From: a bacterium
GTDB lineage: Bacteria > Myxococcota > UBA727 > JAUIJE01
DNA: 64,000 nt
NCBI GenBank assembly: GCA_030431455.1
Contig: JAUIJE010000008.1
Span: forward strand, 186,001 to 250,000
Direction: 5' to 3'
The notes under the pieces: model-generated
Seen by the model: the letters and a program-made list of their open reading frames with translations, nothing else
What the model was told of the DNA's origin: nothing
Database searches by the model: none
Translations under genes and position numbers: made by a program
Part shown: positions 26,655-33,869 of the stretch, in pieces
How positions within the stretch are numbered: position 1 is the first letter of the stretch
How the letters are laid out: each line of letters opens with the position of its first letter

Positions 26655-27035
26655 TCAGTGACCGTGCGCCAAAGACTCGTCGAACGCGCCGAACCGATCG
26701 CGCAGGTAGGCGAGGACGTCTGCGGCACCCTGAGCCGTCAGCTCTTGCGGCGGCATCTGGCCGATTCCCTGCAGTTGGGCAGCAACGATCTGTTCGTCCG
26801 AATGCGAAGGCGTCATGTCGCCGAGGTACAGGTCCCTGAGGTGGCATTGAATACACACGGCTTCGTAGTGTTCTGCGCCCGCCGACGCTGAGCCTTCGAT
26901 AGCCAGCGCCTCCTCGATTTCAGGGCTCGGCGTTCCACAGGCCACTACCCCCAACAACGCCGACAGCGCAGCGACGTTGAGAGGCGTCCGGATGCCTGAA
27001 GCGGGAGGCTCCACGCGGCGTTCGTTTTCACTCAT
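26655..27035 (-). CDS. Small c-type cytochrome lipoprotein
   Basis: 126 residues from ATG at 27035, with a purine-rich GGGCGGGA before it. The segment NVAALSALLGVVAC is a lipoprotein signal with a good lipobox. One heme motif (CIQCH) and a distal Met in GQMPPQELT show a class I cytochrome c with normal length. It is the last gene of the minus operon, 65 bases from the oxidase gene upstream. As a lipid-anchored single-heme carrier it could accept or supply electrons for the multicopper oxidase next door; this is inference. Confidence 0.85.
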   Translation of the reverse strand: MSENERRVEPPASGIRTPLNVAALSALLGVVACGTPSPEIEEALAIEGSASAGAEHYEAVCIQCHLRDLYLGDMTPSHSDEQIVAAQLQGIGQMPPQELTAQGAADVLAYLRDRFGAFDESLAHGH

Positions 27036-27100
27036 GTCCCGCCCTGCGACGGCACGGTGTAGCCCCGAAAAGGGCCCATGGGACACCGGTGCCGGCCAGA

Positions 27101-28600
27101 CTACTCGGCCTCGCTCGGCGCAACCTCCACGACCGCCATCATGCCTGCATCTGCGTGCTCAAGGATGTGGCAGTGGTACATCCACGTTCCGGGGTTGTCG
27201 AACCACGAGGCGATTGTCACCGAGCGACCGTTGCCCGCAGGCAGCATGACCGTGTCACGCCAGCCTGGCTCATCGGCTGGCTGCCCGTCGCGCTCGACGA
27301 CCTTGAAGAACTGGCCGTGCAGGTGGAAAGGGTGACCGCTCATCGGCATGCGATTGATGATCTTCATCACCTTGAACTCGCCCTGGTTCACCTTCCACGG
27401 CGTGCTGTCTTCGTAGGCCACGTCGTTGATCATCGTGACGACCTGTCCACCGATGTTGAACGCCTGCAGCTCGAACTCTTCATCGACATCGAGGCGGGCG
27501 GTCAGCGGCTCAACCGGAAGCTCAGCCGTGTGCCCGAGTCGCGCGGTCTCGACCACGGCGTCGCCCACGGCCACAGAGACCATTGTGAACGGCGAAAGGA
27601 CGAGCTGACCCTGGGGATTCTGCGTGATCACCATGCTGTCGAGCGCGGCGCTTGAAACCCCGGGCGCGAGACGGACCTCGAGCTCAGCGCGCGCGCCTAC
27701 GGCGAGGGGGACCTCGTCGACGAACCGGGTCTCGGATTGGGGCCACAGCCCCGCGTCAGCACCGATTTCGCGAACTTCGAGGCCAGAGAATCTGAACAGC
27801 ATCTCGCGAGCGTTGGCCGTGTTGACCAGGCGCCAACGCTCCACCTGCCCCGGCGACAGGGTGAGCGTAACGGGATCGGCGTCGCCGTTGACGAGCAGCA
27901 CGTTGCCACTTCGTCCGTGCACCACATCCATGCCATTGGTGGCGAACGGCGCGATAGACCCGTCGTCGTTCAGCCGGATGTCGTCGAACACGAACGCGCG
28001 ATCCGCGTCGACATCGGGCCGCACGTCCTCGTCCTCGTGGACGATCAGCATGCCGTAGAGGCCGCGCTCGACCTGCACCGTCGTGCGCATATGAGGGTGG
28101 TACCAAAAGGTCCCCGCCTCCGGCGGCGTGAACTCGTAAACGAAGGTCTCGCCGGGCGCGATCATGGGGAGGTCGCCGTGCACGACGCCGTCCATGCGGT
28201 AGTCGATGCGTAGCCCGTGCCAGTGGATGGTCGTCGGCTCGGAGAGATTGTTGGTCGCGACGATGCGCACCGTCTCGCCCACGCGAGCCTGAAGGAGCGG
28301 ACCGGGGAGCATGCCGTTGTATGCGAACACCTCCGTCGGTGATGTGCCGGGCAGCAGACGCGCCGAGTGCGTGCCGATATCGATCGTGTATTCGACGACG
28401 CCGACCTCGGGGCTCTCATCCTCGAGCGCAACCAGACCCTCCACAGCGGGCATGGGCGGCTCGGTGTTCACATTGGTGTCCGGCTCCGGAACGGTCTCGG
28501 GCTCGGGATCGCCGTCCGGCGTCGTGGTCATCGGGGTGCACGCGACCGCGATCGACAACGGTACGCTGAGCAGCGCGTAGTAGGAGGGGTGGCGCATCAT
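27101..28600 (-). CDS. Multicopper oxidase, lipoprotein (second copy)
   Basis: 499 residues; IAVAC after a hydrophobic stretch suggests a lipid anchor, then a Pro/Glu/Thr linker. Motifs HWHG, HPHMRT, HPFHLHGQFF and HCHILEHADAGMM supply the T1, T2 and T3 copper ligands. It is only distantly similar to the first copy: the linkers and the region before the last motif differ, so it is an independent paralogue. The ATG overlaps the stop of the preceding MYXO-CTERM protein (ATGA). Likely cuproxidase or laccase in the periplasm or on the outer membrane. Confidence 0.88.
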   Translation of the reverse strand: MMRHPSYYALLSVPLSIAVACTPMTTTPDGDPEPETVPEPDTNVNTEPPMPAVEGLVALEDESPEVGVVEYTIDIGTHSARLLPGTSPTEVFAYNGMLPGPLLQARVGETVRIVATNNLSEPTTIHWHGLRIDYRMDGVVHGDLPMIAPGETFVYEFTPPEAGTFWYHPHMRTTVQVERGLYGMLIVHEDEDVRPDVDADRAFVFDDIRLNDDGSIAPFATNGMDVVHGRSGNVLLVNGDADPVTLTLSPGQVERWRLVNTANAREMLFRFSGLEVREIGADAGLWPQSETRFVDEVPLAVGARAELEVRLAPGVSSAALDSMVITQNPQGQLVLSPFTMVSVAVGDAVVETARLGHTAELPVEPLTARLDVDEEFELQAFNIGGQVVTMINDVAYEDSTPWKVNQGEFKVMKIINRMPMSGHPFHLHGQFFKVVERDGQPADEPGWRDTVMLPAGNGRSVTIASWFDNPGTWMYHCHILEHADAGMMAVVEVAPSEAE

Positions 28601-29841
28601 TTTCTCCGATGGGTCAGGTCAAGGTCGGCTCGGCGCGACCGGCGACGACCGATGAAGGTGAGGAGGCAGCAAGCGAGAGCGCCTGCGAGAGGGGTCGTGG
28701 CGTCGTGCGCGCCCATACTCGAGCAGGCGGGCATCACGGCGGGGTCGCCGCCGTCGGCGGGCGGCTGCCCACCGTCAGCGTCGGGTTCGGAGCCTGCGTC
28801 GACCAGCGATTCGAGCTCGATGCAGCGGCCGTGATCGCTTGGATCAACGTTCTCCGGACCGCGGCACTCGTCGAACGCGCAGTCGGTGAGGGGGTTGAGC
28901 GCCTGGCCCGGACACGCCGGATCGAGCGCGCCGCACCCGCAGTCGCACACGTCATCGAGCACGTGGAGAGGGTTGCAGGTCCAACCCTCCGGCACCTCAA
29001 TGCTGCAGGAGCTGTCGCAGAGGTCTCCGTCGGCGGTATTGCCGTCGTCGCACTCTTCGCCGCCGACCACCCAGGTGTCACCGCAGGTATTGGCGACGCA
29101 TTGTGTGTTGTCCGCGGCAGAGGGGACCTCGGTGAGCAGCTCGAACTCGACCTCACCATCCTCGTTCACAGCCGTCTCGGTGATACAGCCGAGCGGAAGG
29201 CCGTCGCACGCCGCCGTCACGTCGGCACAGTCCGGGTCGAGCACGCCGCAGCCGCAATCGCAGAGCTCGCCGTCGGCGTAGCGGGCGTCCAGACAATACG
29301 GGCCGGCGCTCCCTACCCAGCCCTGCGGAACGGGAACGCACGACGTGGGATCGGCAGAGCAGCTCCAACCTGCCTCGGGTCGGCACCCGGGGCTGCATCC
29401 GTCGTACGCGACGTCGTTGCCGTCGTCGCATCCCTCGAGGCCGGGGTTGAAGGCGCCGTCGCCACAGCCCGGGATCTCGCAATAGCCGTCCATCGAGCAG
29501 CCGTTCGCTTCGGAAGGACAGCCGTACAAGGCTTGGTTGGCGAGCCCACAGTCGGGATCGGGGATACCGCACTCGCAGTCGCAACCGTCGGCGGCGTCGT
29601 AATAGCTGGGATCACAGGTCCACACGGGGTCGGGCGGCGGCGGGGGCGACACTCCGGCGTCCTCGCCGCCGTCGACGGTCGGTGTCCCCGCATCCTGGGA
29701 GCTCGTCCCTGCATCCAACTCGCCGGCATCGACGGTTGGACCGGCGTCTGTGCCACCGTCCGCCGCGCGCGCTATCGTCGAGCTGGCGCAGAGGACGACC
29801 AGCGCCAGGAAGAATGAGGAGAAGGGTCTGCCAAAGGTCAT
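28597..29841 (-). CDS. Cys-rich repeat protein with MYXO-CTERM-like tail
   Basis: 414 residues from ATG at 29841, where a signal peptide (FSSFFLALVVLCASSTIARA) begins; the frame is open further upstream but that part is off-frame. An Asp/Ala/Gly linker precedes two DUF4215-type repeats (CGDGAFNPGLEGCDDGNDVA and CGDTWVVGGEECDDGN). Three CDCECG/CDCGCG...DPDC modules are interleaved. It closes with PACSSMGAH, a hydrophobic helix and RRRSRR, a MYXO-CTERM-like sorting tail. It should sit on the cell surface. The dense cysteines could bind metal or simply form disulfides. Confidence 0.78.
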   Translation of the reverse strand: MTFGRPFSSFFLALVVLCASSTIARAADGGTDAGPTVDAGELDAGTSSQDAGTPTVDGGEDAGVSPPPPPDPVWTCDPSYYDAADGCDCECGIPDPDCGLANQALYGCPSEANGCSMDGYCEIPGCGDGAFNPGLEGCDDGNDVAYDGCSPGCRPEAGWSCSADPTSCVPVPQGWVGSAGPYCLDARYADGELCDCGCGVLDPDCADVTAACDGLPLGCITETAVNEDGEVEFELLTEVPSAADNTQCVANTCGDTWVVGGEECDDGNTADGDLCDSSCSIEVPEGWTCNPLHVLDDVCDCGCGALDPACPGQALNPLTDCAFDECRGPENVDPSDHGRCIELESLVDAGSEPDADGGQPPADGGDPAVMPACSSMGAHDATTPLAGALACCLLTFIGRRRSRRADLDLTHRRK

Positions 29842-29968
29842 CGTAGTGCGATCGCCTTCCAGGTAGGACCCAGGTAGGGAAAGGTCCCACCCCCTGAGTA
29901 GCAGGCGGAGTCTGATCCGCAAATCCGATCTCTCCGCGTTGCCCCCGCCACAGCGCGTGGCCTGCACC

Positions 29969-30736
29969 TCACCGCACGGGCAGGGAGGCTGCGCGGTTGG
30001 CTCCTCTTCGCCGACGCCAACCCAGCACAAAAACCCCACCGAGCACCACCAGAAGGGCGGGACGGCTGGCGGTCCCTGCGGCCACCGTATGCGAGCACCC
30101 TGCGCCGTCGCCGAGACCGCCATCGGCTTGCGCTTCACCGGCGTCGGGCGGTGCGCCCGCGTCCTCGTCACTCCCCAAGAGCACGATATCGGCGCACTGG
30201 TAGTACGAGGATCGTCCCGTGGGGTCGGGTACCGGGTCGGCGGTGTTGCCGTCCATCATTTGAACGAGCTGCAACGTGCAGTTGTCGCATGGGGTGTTCG
30301 GCAGGGTCACCTCGAGGTTCCACATCGAGCCCCCCGCGTTGCCCGCTCCGCCGGCGGGGTCCACCACGTCGAGGAGGATGTTGGCGTTGAAGTCCGCGGT
30401 CTCGGCACCGTCGGGGTCAAAGGCCACGCGCCAGCGGCCGGCATGGCCGATGTACTCGTCGAAGACGAGCGTGATCGTCTCGCCGGCCTGGAACGTCGTG
30501 ACGCGACTCTCGTCGCGGTTGTTGTCGACCTGCTGTGCAACGGGGATGTCACAGGTCCGGTTGGTGCCGCCGACCCCGCAAGGGCAAGCCTTGTTCTCGT
30601 CGCCGAGAGCGATAGGGTACCGCGCGGTAGGGAAGCTCATATCCATATGGGCCGCGGCCGATCCCGACACTCCCAGCACAAGGACCGTGGTCGCCCAGGC
30701 GAGCTGATTCGGCATCGTTCGTCGCTGATTCAGCAT
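29969..30736 (-). CDS. SCE4755-type polysaccharide monooxygenase-like protein
   Basis: 255 residues from ATG at 30736 (AAGGAG eight bases upstream). The signal peptide ends in SGSAAA, leaving HMDMSFPTARYP, so the mature protein would begin with His, the residue that forms the copper histidine brace in lytic polysaccharide monooxygenases and related copper-binding proteins. Cys pairs (ACPCGVGG; CDNC) and YYQCADIVLL match the family. The C-terminus has GAGCSHT, a helix and WRRRRG, a MYXO-CTERM-like tail. It is coupled to the DUF3347 gene (TGATG). Either a copper-dependent oxidase or a surface copper carrier. Confidence 0.72.
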   Translation of the reverse strand: MLNQRRTMPNQLAWATTVLVLGVSGSAAAHMDMSFPTARYPIALGDENKACPCGVGGTNRTCDIPVAQQVDNNRDESRVTTFQAGETITLVFDEYIGHAGRWRVAFDPDGAETADFNANILLDVVDPAGGAGNAGGSMWNLEVTLPNTPCDNCTLQLVQMMDGNTADPVPDPTGRSSYYQCADIVLLGSDEDAGAPPDAGEAQADGGLGDGAGCSHTVAAGTASRPALLVVLGGVFVLGWRRRRGANRAASLPVR

Positions 30737-31401
30737 CAGATCTGCTCCTTCGTCTCGCCACACATCAGCATGGCCTCTCCGAAGTAGGGGTTCTTGATCT
30801 CCTTGGCGCTGCTCAGCCAGATCGCGCCCGCGTTGTCGTTCGCCATCGGGCAGAACTGGACGAAGCTGCCCTTCAGGTCAAACGACCGCGCCGCGGCGTA
30901 GACCGCTTCCGACAACCGAGCAAACCGAAACCGCTGGGCGACCAAGTCCGCCTCGGCGTTGCTCATCACCTTGAGGGCGTCACGCATGGCGGTCGACTGT
31001 TGCGTCCACGCGGCGGCGGCATCGGGGGGCAGGCCAGCGGCGGGCACACCGTCGATCAGGGTCTGGGCGCTCGCTGCCGCCTCCCGGGTGGCTTTCACGT
31101 TTGACGCCACGAGCGCTTCTCCGATGGTCATGTAGCCAGCGACGAGCGCCTGCAGCTTGCTGCGAGCCGGAGCCTCGAGTGAGATCGCAGGCGACAAGGG
31201 CGCAAGCCCGGTCAGCTTGAGGGCCACGCGCTGCGCAGGGGCGGATGCCGGCCCGGAGGCCTTGGGCGTCGTGGGCTTCGACGTTGGCGCCACCTCGCTG
31301 GTCTTCGACGCGCCGCTCGCTGCGGTCTGGTTCTGCGTGCAGGATGTCCCAACGAGCGCCACGCTGAGCGCGACCGCCGTGAGGTGGATTCGTTGAAGCA
31401 T
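30736..31401 (-). CDS. DUF3347 copper-binding lipoprotein
   Basis: 221 residues with lipobox GTSC, a Ser/Thr/Pro/Lys linker and a helical DUF3347 domain from about residue 65. The family signature FCPMANDNAGAIWLS followed by IKNPYFGEAMLMCGE is complete and supplies Cys and Met for metal. Such domains occur in copper-efflux and cytochrome-related proteins and are thought to bind copper in the periplasm. It lies one base after the upstream fusion gene's stop and is coupled to the downstream one. Its likely job is to hold or deliver copper among the oxidases. Confidence 0.82.
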   Translation of the reverse strand: MLQRIHLTAVALSVALVGTSCTQNQTAASGASKTSEVAPTSKPTTPKASGPASAPAQRVALKLTGLAPLSPAISLEAPARSKLQALVAGYMTIGEALVASNVKATREAAASAQTLIDGVPAAGLPPDAAAAWTQQSTAMRDALKVMSNAEADLVAQRFRFARLSEAVYAAARSFDLKGSFVQFCPMANDNAGAIWLSSAKEIKNPYFGEAMLMCGETKEQI

Positions 31402-31402
31402 G

Positions 31403-33022
31403 TCAGGGTCCTTTCGACTTCCATGGAGGTGAATCGGAGAGAGGGATCGTCAGGAGCTGTGCCGCGTCGAACGCGCCCGAGACTTGGAGGCGGAGCTCGC
31501 CATCCGCGTCGAAGAGATAGGTGGCGGGAACGACACGAGCGCCCAGCGCCTTTTCCGCGAGGGGCTTGGCCTCGACGAAGAACAGCTCAGGGGCCCCCCA
31601 TTCCTTGGCGAGCTCTGCGACGCGAGCGCGCTGGTCAGGCCCATCGACCGAGAGCAGTACGATGTCGACGCCTCGCGCTCGAAGCTGACCGGCCGCCTTC
31701 ACGACGTCAGACATCTCCTTCAGACAGGGAGCGCACCACGTCGCCCACAGGTGCAACAGCATCGGTCGGGTGCCATCAGGCCCCGCCACTCGTCCGTCTG
31801 TCGTGAGCAGCTGGAGCCGGGGACGCGTGATCGACGCGGACGCTGGCTCTTGAGGCGCGTCGACAGGTCGCGTCGCGGGCGCGGGAATGTCCTTGAGCGG
31901 CATCCGCTTCTTCATCAATCGCGTGGGGGACGAGCGCGCGTCCGTCCAGACGACGATGAGCTCCTCACCGAAGATCTCGGCCTGGGGGAACCCAGACGCT
32001 CGCGCTGACGATGTCTTTCCGACGATGACGACATCTCCCATCGCGCCGCTCGCATCAAAGCGGCGGACCACGACGGTGGCCTCGTCTCCGCTCGCCTCAA
32101 GCGAGGTCGCGATGGCCGACGTGGCGTCCATCACCAAGTCGACACGCCCCAACGTCGACGTCGACCACAAGCTCGTTGGGGAGGATACTTGCCCCCCCTC
32201 GCTGAGGTAGCCGCCCCGCACCTCCGCGCGCCCGCCGCCTGCCGTGAACCACGCCGCGGCGGTCTTCTGACCGTCCGTGGCCACCGAAGGGCCGTTCACG
32301 GGGCACCCGGGCATCTGCCAGCGATCGGGAGAGAGCACCGTGGGCTGAGCTGCAGGAGCGGGGGGCGCATCGATGAGCACCGACGCCATGTCGCGGATCT
32401 CTTCTTCGCCACGGTCGCGATACACCACCCTCACGCCGTCACGCGTAGCGGCGGCTGCGGTGCCGCAGCAATCGCAGACACGAGGATCGAGCAACCGCTC
32501 GTCGCGCTTGTGGCCATTCACGAAGTGCGCGGTGCGCAGCGTCATGGGGAGGCCCTGAGGCGTCTCGCGCCCGTCCAGCCAGACGACCTGAAGGCCCGCA
32601 GCTGTCGGCGCAGCGCTGACGAAGCCGTGTTCGGCGGCGCGACCGTCGTCGTGAAGGGGCCCCAACGACTGCCAGCCGTCGTCGCTGCGGCGGCCGACCC
32701 GCACGTCGTAGGCGTACTTGCCCCCCTTCCGCTTGTGTAGCCAGAAAGCGTAGACCTGACCGTCCCCGCCCTCGAACACGCCCGGCACGTCCGCCCAGTT
32801 CACGAACAGGTCCGGGTCAGCCACGACAACCGCAGGTTTGGTCCACCGGCGCCCGTCAAAAGAGGAGGCGAGGACCCGCGCCGGCTTGCTTCCGCTGGGC
32901 TGGTCGATCCAGCTCAACCAGAGGTGGCCGGCGGCCTTGGTCAACCGCGGCGCCAGCTCGCCGCTCGAATGAGCGGGACCGTGGGCCGCGAGCGCAGCAA
33001 GGAGACAGAGGGAGGGAAGCAT
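31403..33022 (-). CDS. Beta-propeller (sialidase-like) and TlpA thioredoxin fusion
   Basis: 539 residues from ATG at 33022 (ATGs at 33052 and 33064 are in frame but lie within or ahead of the predicted promoter). A signal peptide (MLPSLCLLAALAAHG) leads into about 370 residues of BNR/sialidase-like repeats with Trp-Asp and Asp-x-Ser turns, a CDCCGTAAAAT motif near 195 and no full set of sialidase catalytic residues. The last ~140 residues are a TlpA/ResA-type thioredoxin with active site WCAPC (429-433). The fusion should act in the periplasm as a thiol reductase with a binding platform. It is the first gene of the minus-strand redox operon. Confidence 0.78.
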   Translation of the reverse strand: MLPSLCLLAALAAHGPAHSSGELAPRLTKAAGHLWLSWIDQPSGSKPARVLASSFDGRRWTKPAVVVADPDLFVNWADVPGVFEGGDGQVYAFWLHKRKGGKYAYDVRVGRRSDDGWQSLGPLHDDGRAAEHGFVSAAPTAAGLQVVWLDGRETPQGLPMTLRTAHFVNGHKRDERLLDPRVCDCCGTAAAATRDGVRVVYRDRGEEEIRDMASVLIDAPPAPAAQPTVLSPDRWQMPGCPVNGPSVATDGQKTAAAWFTAGGGRAEVRGGYLSEGGQVSSPTSLWSTSTLGRVDLVMDATSAIATSLEASGDEATVVVRRFDASGAMGDVVIVGKTSSARASGFPQAEIFGEELIVVWTDARSSPTRLMKKRMPLKDIPAPATRPVDAPQEPASASITRPRLQLLTTDGRVAGPDGTRPMLLHLWATWCAPCLKEMSDVVKAAGQLRARGVDIVLLSVDGPDQRARVAELAKEWGAPELFFVEAKPLAEKALGARVVPATYLFDADGELRLQVSGAFDAAQLLTIPLSDSPPWKSKGP

Positions 33023-33047
33023 GGCTGAAGAGTAGGCGATGCGAGGT

Positions 33048-33063
33048 TGCATCCTTCGCGCCA
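33048..33063 (-). promoter_or_regulatory. Sigma-54-like promoter for the minus redox operon
   Basis: On the minus strand TGGCGCG-AAGG-ATGCA matches TGGCACG-N4-TTGCW with two mismatches and correct GG/GC spacing. The start site would be near 33037, 15 bases before the ATG at 33022. No strong ribosome site follows, so this is less certain than the element at 8964. Confidence 0.33.
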
Positions 33064-33115
33064 TCTGTGCGGCGTCGCCCGGCACGACTTTGGGCAGAGA
33101 TGCCATGTCGGGTGA

Positions 33116-33145
33116 CGACTATTCGCCAACGGCCGTCGACTATTC
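33116..33145. repeat. CGACTATTC direct repeat, 21-base period
   Basis: Two perfect nine-base copies at 33116-33124 and 33137-33145, spaced by 12 bases, so both face the same side of the helix. They lie 80-110 bases upstream of the sigma-54-like start at 33037, a normal place for an activator site, within the divergent gap. Confidence 0.45.
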
Positions 33146-33203
33146 ACTGCTCCTCACGGTGGCGAAGCTCTGCCTCGGCGCGCTTGCCCCGTGGGCCGCT
33201 TCA

Positions 33204-33233
33204 TTGCCGACGTGAAGGTCGGATCGCTATAAT
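33204..33233 (+). promoter_or_regulatory. Sigma-70-type promoter for the methyltransferase gene
   Basis: TTGCCG (33204-33209), 18 bases, then a perfect TATAAT (33228-33233). The start site falls on or next to the ATG at 33240, so the mRNA would be leaderless; no ribosome site precedes the gene. Confidence 0.6.
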
Positions 33234-33239
33234 CCTTGG

Positions 33240-33854
33240 ATGGGTAACGCGTCGCACTGGGATGACGTCTATCGGCGCAAAGCGGACCAACAGACGAGTT
33301 GGTTCTCGCCCCACCTGTCGACGTCGATCTCGCTCATCAAGCGAGCGGGGATCATGGCCGACGTTCCCGCCATCGATGTGGGTGGTGGCAGCTCCACTCT
33401 GGTTGATGACCTCCTCGACCTCGGCTTCGAGGACGTCACCGTCCTTGATCTTGCAGAGCCCGCTCTGGAGCGCTCAAAGGCTCGCCTGGGGGCCCGAGCC
33501 CGGGGCGTGCATTGGGTGGTCGGCGACATCACCAGCGTACAGCTTGAGCCTGCTCACTACGGGCTCTGGCACGATCGCGCCGTGTTTCACTTCCTCACCG
33601 ATCCGGAGGCTCGCCAGCGCTACGTGGAGCAGGCCTGGTCGGCGCTGCGGCCCGGTGGGCACATCATCGTGGCCACCTTTGGCCATGGTGGTCCGGAACA
33701 GTGCAGTGGCCTGGACGTCGTTCGCTACGACGACGACGAGCTGCACGAAGCGTTCGGCGCTCGCTTCGAGAAAGTCGGCGCCGAACAAGAGCGCCACCGC
33801 ACGCCATGGGGCGCGGAGCAGGAGTTCACGTACTGCTACTGCCGGCGTTCGTGA
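33240..33854 (+). CDS. Class I SAM-dependent methyltransferase
   Basis: 204 residues with a Rossmann fold: motif I AIDVGGGSSTLVDDL, the acidic loop DLAEPALERSK, motif III-like HWVVGDITSV and WHDRAVFHFLTDPEAR. The N-terminus (WDDVYRRKADQQTSWFSP) is typical of small-molecule methyltransferases of unknown substrate. It is soluble. It faces the redox operon from its own promoter and ends 15 bases from the convergent third oxidase gene. Metalloid or thiol methylation would fit the setting but is a guess. Confidence 0.82.
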   Translation: MGNASHWDDVYRRKADQQTSWFSPHLSTSISLIKRAGIMADVPAIDVGGGSSTLVDDLLDLGFEDVTVLDLAEPALERSKARLGARARGVHWVVGDITSVQLEPAHYGLWHDRAVFHFLTDPEARQRYVEQAWSALRPGGHIIVATFGHGGPEQCSGLDVVRYDDDELHEAFGARFEKVGAEQERHRTPWGAEQEFTYCYCRRS

Positions 33855-33869
33855 ACGACCTGCGCGCGT

